Part shown: positions 28,912 through 37,275 of the stretch, piece by piece | How positions within the stretch are numbered: the first letter of the stretch is position 1 | How the letters are laid out: every line of letters starts with the position of its first letter | NCBI RefSeq assembly: GCF_001013905.1 | Contig: NZ_LN831790.1 | Location: 5,222,001 to 5,286,000, forward strand | DNA: 64,000 nt | From: Streptomyces leeuwenhoekii | Lineage (GTDB): Bacteria; Actinomycetota; Actinomycetes; Streptomycetales; Streptomycetaceae | Direction: 5' to 3' | Notes under the pieces: generated by a model | Database searches by the model: none | Seen by the model: the letters and a program-made list of their open reading frames with translations, nothing else | What the model was told of the DNA's origin: nothing | Translations under genes and position numbers: made by a program

Positions 28912-29215
28912 GCCGCGCCGACGGGCCTTTCGAGGTGCATGCCGACCCGTGCAGGGCCGGGTGCAGCCGCAAGGATCCGTACATGCTCGGGGACGCGGTG
29001 CCGTTCGGTGCGTGGACGGTGGAGACGTCCGCCTTCCGCCGGTACGGCAGACCGGACACCGGGGGTGGCTGAACGGCCGGAAGGGGCGGGCGGTCCGGGT
29101 TTCCCCCGCGGCGTGACGAGCGTTACGGCCGCACCGGTCTGGACGCCTGTCCCTACCCGCCGGTACGGTGAAGTCTGAGCAAGCGCTTAGACAGACGACC
29201 CGTGGAGGTGGCGCG
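28912..29215. other. Spacer before the second acyl-CoA dehydrogenase gene
   Basis: 304 bases. The right part holds the operator-like palindrome at 29178-29190. A 29-codon frame with an AAGGAT ribosome-like site (28983-29072) is present but has no other support, so I do not call it a gene. Confidence 0.4.
29178..29190. promoter_or_regulatory. Operator-like AAGCGCTT palindrome
   Basis: AGCAAGCGCTTAG, centred on the perfect 8-bp AAGCGCTT, lies 26 bases before the GTG of the acyl-CoA dehydrogenase. Similar AGCAAGCGCTTGCT boxes are known to me as TetR-type sites near acyl-CoA dehydrogenase genes in actinobacteria. The cognate regulator is not obvious here, since the adjacent TetR operators have a different sequence. 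Confidence 0.5.
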
Positions 29216-30373
29216 GTGCGCCGTACGGTGTTCAACGAGGATCACGAGGCGTTCCGGGAGACCCTTCGCGCCTTCATCGAGGCGGAGGTCGTGCCCGTCT
29301 ACGACGAGTGGTTCCAGGCCGGCCAGGCGCCGCGCGAGTTCTACTACAAGCTCGCCGAGCTGGGCCTGTTCGGCATCAACGTCCCCGAGGAGTACGGCGG
29401 CGCCGGCCTGGAGACGCACAAGTTCGAGGCCATCCAGTACGAGGAGACCGCCCGCGCGGGCGTCAGCTTCGGCGGCTCCGGCGTGCACGTCCTGCTCGCC
29501 CTGCCCTACATCAAGATGCTCGCCACCGACGAGCAGAAGAAGCGCTACCTGCCGAAGTTCGTCTCCGGCGAGGAGATGTGGGCGATCGCGATGACCGAGC
29601 CGGGCACCGGCTCCGACCTCGCGGGCATGAAGTCCACCGCCAAACTCTCCGAGGACGGCACGCACTACGTCCTCAACGGCGCCAAGACCTTCATCACCGG
29701 CGGCGTCCACGCCGACAAGGTGATCGTCTGCGCCCGCACCGCCCCGCCCACGGCCGAGGACCGCCGCTTCGGCATCTCGCTGTTCGCCGTGGACACCAAG
29801 TCCGAGGGCTACTCCGTCGGCCGCAAGCTCGACAAGCTCGGCCTGCGCACCTCCGACACCGCCGAGCTGGCCTTCGTCGACGTCAAGGTCCCCGTGGAGG
29901 ACCTCCTCGGCGAGGAGAACAAGGGCTTCTACTACCTCGGCGCCAACCTGCCCTCCGAGCGCTGGGGCATCGCCTACGGTGCCTACGCGCAGGCCAAGGC
30001 CGCCGTCCGCTTCGCCCAGCAGTACGTCCAGGAGCGCACCGTCTTCGGCAAGCCGGTCGCCGCCTTCCAGAACACCAAGTTCGAGCTGGCCGCCTGCCAG
30101 GCCGAGGTGGACGCCGCCGAGGCGGTCGCCGACCGCGCGCTGGAGGCGCTCGACGCCGGCGAGCTGACCGCCGCCGAGGCCGCCAGCGCCAAGCTGTTCT
30201 GCACCGAGGTCGCCCACCGCGTCATCGACCGCTGCCTCCAACTGCACGGCGGTTACGGCTACATGAACGAGTACCCGATCGCCCGCCTGTACGCCGACAA
30301 CCGCGTCAACCGCATTTACGGCGGTACCAGCGAGGTCATGAAGATGATCATCGCCAAGGACATGGGCCTGTAA
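29216..30373 (+). CDS. Acyl-CoA dehydrogenase, second copy
   Basis: A 385-residue FAD acyl-CoA dehydrogenase. The GTG at 29216 was chosen because GGAGGTG lies 6 bases upstream. The AMTEPGTGSDLAG flavin segment is near residue 125. The C-terminal motif reads RIYGGTSEV, so residue 369 is Gly where the other dehydrogenase in this window has the catalytic Glu; in long-chain and isovaleryl enzymes the base comes from another helix, so activity is still expected. The TesB thioesterase gene follows after 9 bases, suggesting the two adjust acyl-CoA pools together. Confidence 0.88.
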   Translation: MRRTVFNEDHEAFRETLRAFIEAEVVPVYDEWFQAGQAPREFYYKLAELGLFGINVPEEYGGAGLETHKFEAIQYEETARAGVSFGGSGVHVLLALPYIKMLATDEQKKRYLPKFVSGEEMWAIAMTEPGTGSDLAGMKSTAKLSEDGTHYVLNGAKTFITGGVHADKVIVCARTAPPTAEDRRFGISLFAVDTKSEGYSVGRKLDKLGLRTSDTAELAFVDVKVPVEDLLGEENKGFYYLGANLPSERWGIAYGAYAQAKAAVRFAQQYVQERTVFGKPVAAFQNTKFELAACQAEVDAAEAVADRALEALDAGELTAAEAASAKLFCTEVAHRVIDRCLQLHGGYGYMNEYPIARLYADNRVNRIYGGTSEVMKMIIAKDMGL

Positions 30374-30382
30374 GACCGGGAC

Positions 30383-31258
30383 ATGAGCGAGGCACTGCAG
30401 TCCCTGCTCGATCTGCTCGACCTGGAGCGGATCGAGCAGGACATCTTTCGCGGCCGGTCCCAGTCCGCCGTCGTCCCGCGCGTCTTCGGCGGACAGGTCG
30501 CGGCCCAGGCCCTGGTCGCCGCGGGGCGCACCGTCCCCGCGGACCGGCACGCGCACTCCCTGCACGCGTACTTCCTGCGCCCCGGTGACCCGCACGTCCC
30601 CATCGTCTACAACGTCGACCGCCTGCACGACGGCCGCTCCTTCACCACCCGCCGGGTGGTCGCCGTGCAGCACGGCAAGCCGATCTTCGTGCTGTCGGCG
30701 TCCTTCCAGACGTACGAGGAGGGCCTGGACCACCAGGCCCCGATGCCGCCCGCGCCGGACCCGGCCACGCTGCCCACCGGCGAGGAACGGCTGCGCGGCT
30801 ACCCGCACCTGCCCCCGCAGGTCGTGGAGCGGTTCCTGGAGGCGCGGGCCGCGGTGGACCTGCGCCACGTCGACGACCCCCCGTTCGGCCGGTTCGGCGA
30901 GCCGCGCGAGGCGCACTCGCAGGTGTGGTTCCGCACCAACGGCAAGCTGGAGGGCGCCGTCGACGAGCCGCTGCTCCACGTCGTCCTCGCCACCTACGTC
31001 TCCGACATGACCCTGCTGGACTCGGTACTGCTCGCGCACGGCCGGGGCGGCTGGGCCGTCGGCGACGTCGTCGGGGCCTCCCTGGACCACGCCATGTGGT
31101 TCCACCGGCCCTTCCGCGCCGACGAGTGGCTGCTGTACGACCAGCACTCGCCCTCGGCCTCCGGCGGACGCGGCCTCGGCCAGGCGCGCATCTACACCCA
31201 GGACGGACGGCTGGCCATCTCGGTGATCCAGGAGGGCGTGGTCCGGGTGCCCCGGTGA
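30383..31258 (+). CDS. tesB: Acyl-CoA thioesterase II (TesB)
   Basis: A 291-residue double hot-dog thioesterase that hydrolyses medium- and long-chain acyl-CoA. The N-terminal half carries the RVFGGQVAAQAL motif (near residue 33) and the C-terminal half the QxARIYTQDGRL strand and ISVIQEGVVRV end typical of TesB. It starts 9 bases after the acyl-CoA dehydrogenase stop, with GGGAC as ribosome site, so it should be cotranscribed. Confidence 0.92.
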   Translation: MSEALQSLLDLLDLERIEQDIFRGRSQSAVVPRVFGGQVAAQALVAAGRTVPADRHAHSLHAYFLRPGDPHVPIVYNVDRLHDGRSFTTRRVVAVQHGKPIFVLSASFQTYEEGLDHQAPMPPAPDPATLPTGEERLRGYPHLPPQVVERFLEARAAVDLRHVDDPPFGRFGEPREAHSQVWFRTNGKLEGAVDEPLLHVVLATYVSDMTLLDSVLLAHGRGGWAVGDVVGASLDHAMWFHRPFRADEWLLYDQHSPSASGGRGLGQARIYTQDGRLAISVIQEGVVRVPR

Positions 31259-31272
31259 TCTCCGCCGGGGAT

Positions 31273-31288
31273 GGCATCTCCAGATGCC
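31273..31288. terminator. Small perfect palindrome after tesB
   Basis: GGCATCTCCAGATGCC, perfect over 16 bases, 14 bases after the tesB stop. It may be a weak terminator (6-bp stem with TCCA loop) or an operator for the next gene. Confidence 0.4.
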
Positions 31289-31555
31289 GATGCTGCCGTC
31301 AGTGATTAGGCTCGATGAGTGAAAGGCCGCAGCACGGCACGCCCGGCCGACACTGTCCGGCAGCACGGACACGGCCCCAGCGATCGCCCGTGAATCGGGG
31401 CGGGTGGCCTGGGGGGCGTCGGCGGTCGAGTCTTTCCTTCGGATGAATCTGCGGCGATACCCATGACCGTGCCGCGCCAATTCCTGTGCGGCCGCGGCCA
31501 TCTGTTCCCCGGTCCCGTCCGGGACCGCGAGACGATGGAGCGAAAGGTATTCCTC

Positions 31556-31900
31556 ATGCGTTCACAACGCGCGAAGCGCCTCGTTGCGGCGTCCGCCGCC
31601 GGTCTGCTGATGACCGGTGGTGTCGCGGTAGGCACGGCGGGAACTGCTTCGGCGTCCTCGTCCGGCCACGAGTACAACCACAGCCGCTACTGCGACGACG
31701 ACCGTCACGACTGGTGGGACGACGACTGCGACGATCACAAGAGTCGCGGCGGAAACGGTGACCACCACGACTACGACAACGACCGTGGCCATCACGACGA
31801 CCGCGACGACCACGACGACAACGGCCGTGGCGGCAATGGCGACCACGACGACAACGGCCGTGGCGGCAACGGCGACCACGACAAGGGTGGTCACGACTGA
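31556..31900 (+). CDS. Small secreted Asp/His-rich protein, possible metal chelator
   Basis: A 114-residue protein. Residues 1-33 form a Sec signal ending ASA; the 81-residue mature part has 25 Asp and 12 His with two Cys (CDDD and DDDC near residues 46-58) and an exact 11-residue repeat HDDNGRGGNGD. An AAAGG site 8 bases upstream fixes the ATG; earlier in-frame starts lack one. The composition suggests binding of divalent metal ions outside the cell, and the next gene is a CDF metal exporter. I know of no named family. It ends at a strong terminator, so the pairing with the exporter is positional. Confidence 0.75.
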   Translation: MRSQRAKRLVAASAAGLLMTGGVAVGTAGTASASSSGHEYNHSRYCDDDRHDWWDDDCDDHKSRGGNGDHHDYDNDRGHHDDRDDHDDNGRGGNGDHDDNGRGGNGDHDKGGHD

Positions 31901-31917
31901 TCCGGCACCGGCAAAGG

Positions 31918-31953
31918 CACGATGTGCGGTCTCGAACGGGACCGCACATCGTG
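31918..31953 (+). terminator. Strong terminator after the Asp/His-rich gene
   Basis: A perfect 14-bp stem (31918-31931 with 31940-31953) and 8-base loop, followed by TTCT. It begins 18 bases after the stop. Confidence 0.85.
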
Positions 31954-32072
31954 TTCTCGGAGCCCGGCGCTCTGCATCACGCCGTGAGGACGGTGCGACG
32001 GCGGTGCCCTGCGGGGCCCGTCGCGGTGATCCGGGAAGGCGTGGTACGCGTCCCGCGGGAACACTGAGGGGC

Positions 32073-33071
32073 ATGGCACGAGCGGGAACAGCGAAAGCGG
32101 TACACGAGGCACCCGGGCCGGCCGACGGCGGCGAGAGCACCGTCACGGTGATCGTCGCCGCCCTGGCCAATCTGGGCATCGCGCTGGCCAAGGCGGTCGC
32201 CGGAGTGATCAGCGGGTCCAGCGCGATGCTGTCGGAGGCCGCGCACTCGGTCGCCGACACCGTCACCGAGGTGCTGCTGCTGGCCTCCCTCAAACGCAGC
32301 GCCAGACCCGCTGACGAGGACCACCCCCTCGGCCACGGCCCCGAACGCTACATCTGGGCCCTGCTCGCCGCCGTCGCCACCTTCGTCGGCGGCGCCGTCT
32401 TCTCCCTCTACGACGGCATCCACACCCTGGTCGAGGGCGAGGAGCTCGGCGACCCGCTGGTGTCGTACGTCGTCCTCGCCGTCGCCTTCCTGCTGGAGGG
32501 CTACTCGCTGCGCACCGGGCTGCGGCAGGCGCGCGGCGAGGCGCGCCGCTTCAAGGTGCCCTTCGGGCGCTATCTGCGCCGCACCCCCGACACCGCCGTG
32601 AAGGCCGTCGTCCTGGAGGACACGGCCGCGCTGGCCGGGCTGGTGCTCGCCGCGGGCGGGCTGCTCGGCGGGCAGCTCACCGGATCGGGCGTCTGGGACG
32701 GCGCCGCCTCCCTGTGCATCGGCGCGCTGCTGCTGTACGTCGCCTGGGTGCTCGGGCGGTCCAACGCCGAGTTCCTCATCGGGCGCCCGCTGCCCCGCGG
32801 CGTGCGCGACCGGATCCGGGCGGAGCTGCTGGCGGTGGAGCACATCGAGGCCGTCATGGAGCTGACCACCCTGGTGCAGGGGCCGCGCGAGGCCCTGGTC
32901 GCCGCCAAGATCGACTTCCGGGACGTGGCGACGGCGGCCCAGATCGAGTGGGCCTGCGAGCAGGCCGAGCAGCGGCTGCGGGAGACGGTCCCGGCGGTGC
33001 GCCGGGTCTATCTGGACCCGACGCCGGGGTTCGCGCAGCGGCGGTCGGAGGGGTTGAACCCCTGGCCGTGA
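32073..33071 (+). CDS. Cation diffusion facilitator (metal/H+ antiporter)
   Basis: A 332-residue CDF-family exporter of divalent cations such as Zn2+, Co2+ or Fe2+. After a short tail it has six predicted spans. TM2 carries the metal-site motif AHSVADT (HxxxD), and TM5 carries LEDTAAL in place of the common H/DxxxD, which may alter ion choice. A cytoplasmic ferredoxin-like domain covers about residues 240-325. The ATG at 32073 follows GAGGGG. The ion cannot be told from the sequence. Confidence 0.9.
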   Translation: MARAGTAKAVHEAPGPADGGESTVTVIVAALANLGIALAKAVAGVISGSSAMLSEAAHSVADTVTEVLLLASLKRSARPADEDHPLGHGPERYIWALLAAVATFVGGAVFSLYDGIHTLVEGEELGDPLVSYVVLAVAFLLEGYSLRTGLRQARGEARRFKVPFGRYLRRTPDTAVKAVVLEDTAALAGLVLAAGGLLGGQLTGSGVWDGAASLCIGALLLYVAWVLGRSNAEFLIGRPLPRGVRDRIRAELLAVEHIEAVMELTTLVQGPREALVAAKIDFRDVATAAQIEWACEQAEQRLRETVPAVRRVYLDPTPGFAQRRSEGLNPWP

Positions 33072-33135
33072 CGGGAGGCGGGCTGTGACGGGCGGTGGGC
33101 CGTGACGGGAGGCGGGCCCGTGACGGGCGGTGGGC
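33067..33135. repeat. 34-bp tandem duplication after the CDF gene
   Basis: CGTGACGGGAGGCGGGC occurs at 33067 and 33101, each followed by a GTGACGGGCGGTGGGC copy, so a unit of about 34 bases is present twice. The first copy overlaps the CDF stop. A GC-rich hairpin (near 33131-33151) follows and may stop both convergent genes. Confidence 0.7.
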
Positions 33136-33175
33136 GGCACCGGCGCCGCCCGCAGCCCGTCCCGGGCCGGGAGTT

Positions 33176-33973
33176 TCAGCTCAGTCCCGCCTCCGCGAGC
33201 AGGTACGCCGTCATCGGGTCGTAGTACCGCGGGCTGACCACGTGGTCGTCGAGCGGCACCGTCACCTGGAGGGTGCCCTCGGCCTCGGCGAGGAAGAGGG
33301 CCGGGTCGTTGCTGTCGGCGTACCCCACGGAGTCCACCCCGTGCTGCCCGGCGTACCCGGCCCAGCCGTGGTCGGCGACGACCAGGTCCGGCAGCGGGCG
33401 GCCCGCCCGCTCCAGGCCGGTCAGGATCGCCTTCATCGGCTCCCCGGAGTGGGTGTGCCACAGCGAGGCCCCGTGCTCCAGCACCGCCACGTCCGCGAAC
33501 TGCATGACGTACCCCTCGTCCGTCACCAGCCCCTCGGGGATGACGACGATCTCGCAGCCGGCCGCCCGCAGCGCGGCGGCCGTCGCGCGGTGCACGTCGA
33601 GCAGCCCGCCGGGGTGGCCGGTCGCGAACAGCACGCGCTGCCCGCTGTCGGCGGCCTTGCGCAGCCGCCCGGCCATGCGCTCCAGCGCGGCGACGGTCAG
33701 CTCCGGGTCGATGGTGTCCTGCCCGTACCGGTGGTGGGGGTCGTCGCTGACGCCGACCCGCTCGGACATCACCGCGAGGACGTCCTGCTCGTCCGTCCAG
33801 CGGTCGCCGAGCTCCAGCCCGAGCCAGAAGTTCCGGTCGCCGTTGGCCAGCTTCCGGTAGTGGGAGAGGTTGTTCTCGCGGGGGGTGGCGACCTCGCCCG
33901 CGATACGGGTCTTCACGAGGTGGTCGACGAGTTCGGCGCGGCTGGGCGTCCCGGATATCGGCATGGCTCCCAT
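33176..33973 (-). CDS. Putative phosphatase (PF15698-like)
   Basis: A 265-residue cytoplasmic protein. I recall close relatives annotated as 'phosphatase' (PF15698), mostly in actinobacteria, without defined substrate. Visible conserved-looking segments are RENNLSHYRKLA near residue 33, ATGHPGGLLDVHRA near 115, and VVADHGWAGYAGQHGVDSVGYADSNDP near 200, rich in Asp and His that could hold metals. The start is MGAMPIS (33973) or the second Met at 33964. It is convergent with the CDF gene and shows no operon partner. Confidence 0.6.
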   Translation of the reverse strand: MGAMPISGTPSRAELVDHLVKTRIAGEVATPRENNLSHYRKLANGDRNFWLGLELGDRWTDEQDVLAVMSERVGVSDDPHHRYGQDTIDPELTVAALERMAGRLRKAADSGQRVLFATGHPGGLLDVHRATAAALRAAGCEIVVIPEGLVTDEGYVMQFADVAVLEHGASLWHTHSGEPMKAILTGLERAGRPLPDLVVADHGWAGYAGQHGVDSVGYADSNDPALFLAEAEGTLQVTVPLDDHVVSPRYYDPMTAYLLAEAGLS

Positions 33974-34027
33974 TGTGGGGCAGCGGCCCCCGCTGGTCTG
34001 CGGGTGTATCGCCCGCTGGGACGCGGC

Positions 34028-35557
34028 TCACGTCCCCCGGGGCCCCTCCCGCCGCAGCGCGAACCACAGCTCCATCCGTACGTCCGGGTCGTCCAGGTCG
34101 GTGCCGAGCAGGGCGGCGCAGCGGGCGATGCGCTGCCGGACCGTGTTGCGGTGCACGGACAGGGCGACCGCGGTGCGGTCCCAGCTTCCGTGCAGGGACA
34201 GCCAGGTGCGCAGCGTCTCGGTCAGGGCCGGGTTCTCCCCGAGGGGGCCGAGCAGCGTACGGGCGTGCGCCTCGGCCTCGTCGGCGGGGACCAGATCGGC
34301 GAAGGCGCGCCGGCTGCCGTGGCGGACCAGCGGCACGCGGGTGGCGCGGGCGCGGGCCAGCGCGCGGGCCGCCTGGACGTCGGCGGCCGGCCAGCCGGCC
34401 GCGGCGGCCGGGGCGCTGACGCCCAGGGTCCAGCCGGGCTGCGCGGCCGGTTCACGGCCGGCCGGGACGAGCACCCGTACGACGTCCCGGTCCGGGTCGA
34501 CCAGCGGCGACCCGAGCGCGGCGCCCAGCGCCGAGGCGGCCACCGGGTCGGGGACGCCCCGGTCGGGGGCCGCGTGCACCACGCACCACCGGTCCTCGCC
34601 GAGCAGCGGCGCGACCGCCTCGGGCGTGGCGCCCAGCAGCAGCCGGACGAGCGCCGAGGAGCGGGCCGCCCCCGTACCGCTCTGGTGCTCGCCGGTGAGC
34701 AGCGAGAGCAGCACCGCGGCGACCGAGGCGATGGTGTGGTCGCCCGGCTCCCGGTGCGGGGCGGCGGCGCCGAGCACGAAGCCCCGCCCGGTGCCGAGGG
34801 CGTAGGCGGACAGATGGATGCCGGGGAGGGTGTCGCTGGCGGTGGTCGAGGAGCCCCGGGTGACGACCCGGGCGAGCCCGGCCAGCGCCTGGCGGGCCCC
34901 GGGGTCCGGCTCGCGGCCCGCCGCCGCGATCTCGGCGCCCTCCGGTCCGTACAGCGCGGCCCAGCCGCCGAGGCGGGCGGCGAGCCGGCGCAGCACCGAG
35001 GGCACCGGATCGGGCCGGGAGGCCGCGGCGGCCAGGCTCTGCTGGGCCTCCGAGACGCGGCGCAGTTCGGCCAGCCGCGCCTGCGCCATCAGTTGCCACA
35101 CCGCGCGGGCCACCGCCGAGAACGTCGTCCGCGGCGCCACCTCCACCAGCGGCAGCGCATATGCCTCGCAGGCCGCGACCAGCGCCCGCGGCACGGTGTC
35201 GTGCACGGGTGCCACGCCGAAGCCGAGCGCCGCGCCGCCCGCCGCCACGATCCGGGAGACATAGCCGTCGAAGTACGTCCCCGCGTGCCCGTCCGCGGCC
35301 GGGCCGGGGGCGCCCCCGTCGCCCGCCGCCGCCTCGGGGATGTGGACGCCCGCGGTCAGCAGCAGCTCGCCGCCCAGCAGATACGGGTAGGGGTCGGACA
35401 TCTCCGAGGTCTGCGCCCAGCGGATGGTCACCTCGGGCCCCGCGGGCCCGGCGATCTGGCGCAGCGCGAGGTCCTCGCGGGACAGCAGCGCCGCGAGGGG
35501 AACCGGAGGCGTGGGCGGAACCGCCGGTTCCTGCGGCGTGGACGCGGTGAGCGCCAT
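34028..35557 (-). CDS. PucR-family transcriptional regulator
   Basis: A 509-residue PucR/CdaR-type regulator. An N-terminal PucR domain (about residues 20-165) is followed by a GGDEF-like middle region and a C-terminal helix-turn-helix at residues 445-500 (WLSLHGSWDRTAVALSVHRNTV). GGAGGA at 7 bases upstream selects the ATG at 35557. It diverges from the symporter-ureohydrolase-decarboxylase genes across a 183-bp promoter region, and PucR proteins commonly regulate use of nitrogen compounds, so it is the likely activator of that set. Confidence 0.85.
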   Translation of the reverse strand: MALTASTPQEPAVPPTPPVPLAALLSREDLALRQIAGPAGPEVTIRWAQTSEMSDPYPYLLGGELLLTAGVHIPEAAAGDGGAPGPAADGHAGTYFDGYVSRIVAAGGAALGFGVAPVHDTVPRALVAACEAYALPLVEVAPRTTFSAVARAVWQLMAQARLAELRRVSEAQQSLAAAASRPDPVPSVLRRLAARLGGWAALYGPEGAEIAAAGREPDPGARQALAGLARVVTRGSSTTASDTLPGIHLSAYALGTGRGFVLGAAAPHREPGDHTIASVAAVLLSLLTGEHQSGTGAARSSALVRLLLGATPEAVAPLLGEDRWCVVHAAPDRGVPDPVAASALGAALGSPLVDPDRDVVRVLVPAGREPAAQPGWTLGVSAPAAAAGWPAADVQAARALARARATRVPLVRHGSRRAFADLVPADEAEAHARTLLGPLGENPALTETLRTWLSLHGSWDRTAVALSVHRNTVRQRIARCAALLGTDLDDPDVRMELWFALRREGPRGT

Positions 35558-35740
35558 GGATGTTTCCTCCATTCCCGGTCCGGCGGATGGAGGAAACGTA
35601 CACTTCGCAGTTGCTTTTCGGCCACCTAGGGTCAATCCAGACCGGAAGCCGCGGGTACGGGCGGATGTCCCCGCGGCGCGCCACCGGACGACTCCCATCA
35701 GCACGACACGCCACCGAGAGTGCGCGAAGGAGGGCCCCAC

Positions 35741-37219
35741 ATGGCCGTCGACTACATCGTGATCGTCGTCTATCTGGCCGGCATGCTGGCCATGGGCTGG
35801 TGGGGCATGCGCCGCGCCAAGTCCAAGAGCGAGTTCCTGGTCGCCGGGCGGCGCCTGGGGCCCGCCATGTACTCCGGCACCATGGCGGCGATCGTCCTCG
35901 GCGGCGCGTCCACCATCGGCGGGGTCGGCCTCGGCTACCAGTACGGCCTCTCCGGCGCCTGGATGGTGATCACCATCGGTCTCGGCCTGCTGGCCCTGTC
36001 CGTCTTCTTCTCCGCCCGCATCGCCCGGCTGAAGGTCTACACCGTCTCCGAAATGCTCGACCTGCGATACGGCGGCAAGGCGGGCGTCATCTCGGGTGTC
36101 GTGATGTGGGCCTACACGCTGATGCTGGCCGTCACCTCGACCATCGCCTACGCCACGATCTTCGACGTCCTGTTCGACGTCAACCGCTCCCTCGCCATCG
36201 TGCTCGGCGGCTCGATCGTCGTCGCCTACTCCACGCTCGGCGGCATGTGGTCCATCACCCTCACCGACATGGTGCAGTTCGTGGTGAAGACCATCGGCGT
36301 GCTGCTCCTGCTGCTGCCCATCGCCGTCGTCAAGGCCGGCGGCTTCAGCGAGATGAAGGCCGAGCTGCCCACCTCCTACTTCGACCCGCTGGGCGTCGGC
36401 GGCGAGACGATCTTCACCTATGTGCTGATCTACACCTTCGGCATGCTCATCGGGCAGGACATCTGGCAGCGCGTCTTCACCGCGCGCAACGACAGGACCG
36501 CCAAGTGGGGCGGCACCGTCGCGGGCACCTACTGCCTCGCCTACGCCGTCGCCGGCGCGATCATCGGCACGGCCGCCAAGGTGCTCTACCCCGAGCTGGG
36601 CAGCCCCGACGACGCTTTCGCCACCATCGTCAAGGACGAACTCCCCGTCGGCGTGCGCGGCCTGGTCCTGGCCGCCGCCCTGGCCGCCGTCATGTCGACC
36701 TCCTCCGGTGCCCTCATCGCCTGCGCCACCGTCGCCAACAACGACATCTGGTCGCGGCTGCGGGGCGTGGTCAAGCGCTCGGAGGGACTCTCGGCGGAAG
36801 GGGAGGCGCACGACGAGGTCAAGGGCAACCGCGCCTTCATCCTCCTCATGGGCGTCGCCGTCATCTGCGCCGCCATCGCGGTCAACGACGTCGTCGAGGC
36901 GCTGACCGTCGCCTACAACCTGCTCGTCGGCGGCCTCCTCGTCCCGATCCTCGGCGGCCTGCTGTGGAAGCGCGGCACCGCGCAGGGCGCGCTCGCCGCC
37001 GTCGCGGTCGGCGGGCTCGCGGTGATCGGCCTGATGGCCGGCTACGGCGTCCTCGCCAACGAGCCCGTCTACTACGGCCTGCTGGCCTCCCTCGCCGCCT
37101 ACGTCGCCGTCTCCCTGGCGACGAAGCCGACCGACGAGGCCGTCCTCGCCGCCTGGCGCGAACGGCTCGCCGGGCGGGCCCCCGAGACCGCACCCCAACC
37201 GGCTCCGGCTCACCAGTAG
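35741..37219 (+). CDS. Sodium:solute symporter (SSS family)
   Basis: A 492-residue SSS-family carrier with about 13 predicted membrane spans. The family signature GGWxG-like pattern appears as LGGASTIGGVGLGYQYGLSGA near residue 55, and the Na+-site region ALAAVMSTSSGALIACATVANND lies near residue 315. AAGGAGG 7 bases upstream fixes the ATG at 35741. Next on the strand, after 56 bases, comes the ureohydrolase gene, so the substrate is probably a guanidino compound or related amino-acid derivative. That is inference from context. Confidence 0.88.
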   Translation: MAVDYIVIVVYLAGMLAMGWWGMRRAKSKSEFLVAGRRLGPAMYSGTMAAIVLGGASTIGGVGLGYQYGLSGAWMVITIGLGLLALSVFFSARIARLKVYTVSEMLDLRYGGKAGVISGVVMWAYTLMLAVTSTIAYATIFDVLFDVNRSLAIVLGGSIVVAYSTLGGMWSITLTDMVQFVVKTIGVLLLLLPIAVVKAGGFSEMKAELPTSYFDPLGVGGETIFTYVLIYTFGMLIGQDIWQRVFTARNDRTAKWGGTVAGTYCLAYAVAGAIIGTAAKVLYPELGSPDDAFATIVKDELPVGVRGLVLAAALAAVMSTSSGALIACATVANNDIWSRLRGVVKRSEGLSAEGEAHDEVKGNRAFILLMGVAVICAAIAVNDVVEALTVAYNLLVGGLLVPILGGLLWKRGTAQGALAAVAVGGLAVIGLMAGYGVLANEPVYYGLLASLAAYVAVSLATKPTDEAVLAAWRERLAGRAPETAPQPAPAHQ

Positions 37220-37243
37220 AGTCGGGTCATAACAAGTAGTACA

Positions 37244-37259
37244 TACGCGACGAAGCGTA
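37244..37259. promoter_or_regulatory. Inverted repeat before the ureohydrolase gene
   Basis: TACGC-GACGAA-GCGTA forms a 5-bp-arm inverted repeat 16 bases before the ureohydrolase ATG, in an A+T-richer patch (from 37229). It may be an operator of a separate promoter for the ureohydrolase-decarboxylase pair. Confidence 0.3.
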
Positions 37260-37275
37260 CGAAGGAAGGCAGTTC

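Noticed and set aside
28983..29072. 29-codon frame with AAGGAT ribosome-like site
   Set aside because: No family, no signal peptide, and G+C bias is not distinct from other frames; too short to support alone.
35558..37213. Long minus-strand frame continuing the PucR gene over the symporter
   Set aside because: Antisense to a clear membrane protein; PucR has a GGAGGA site and family-typical start at 35557.
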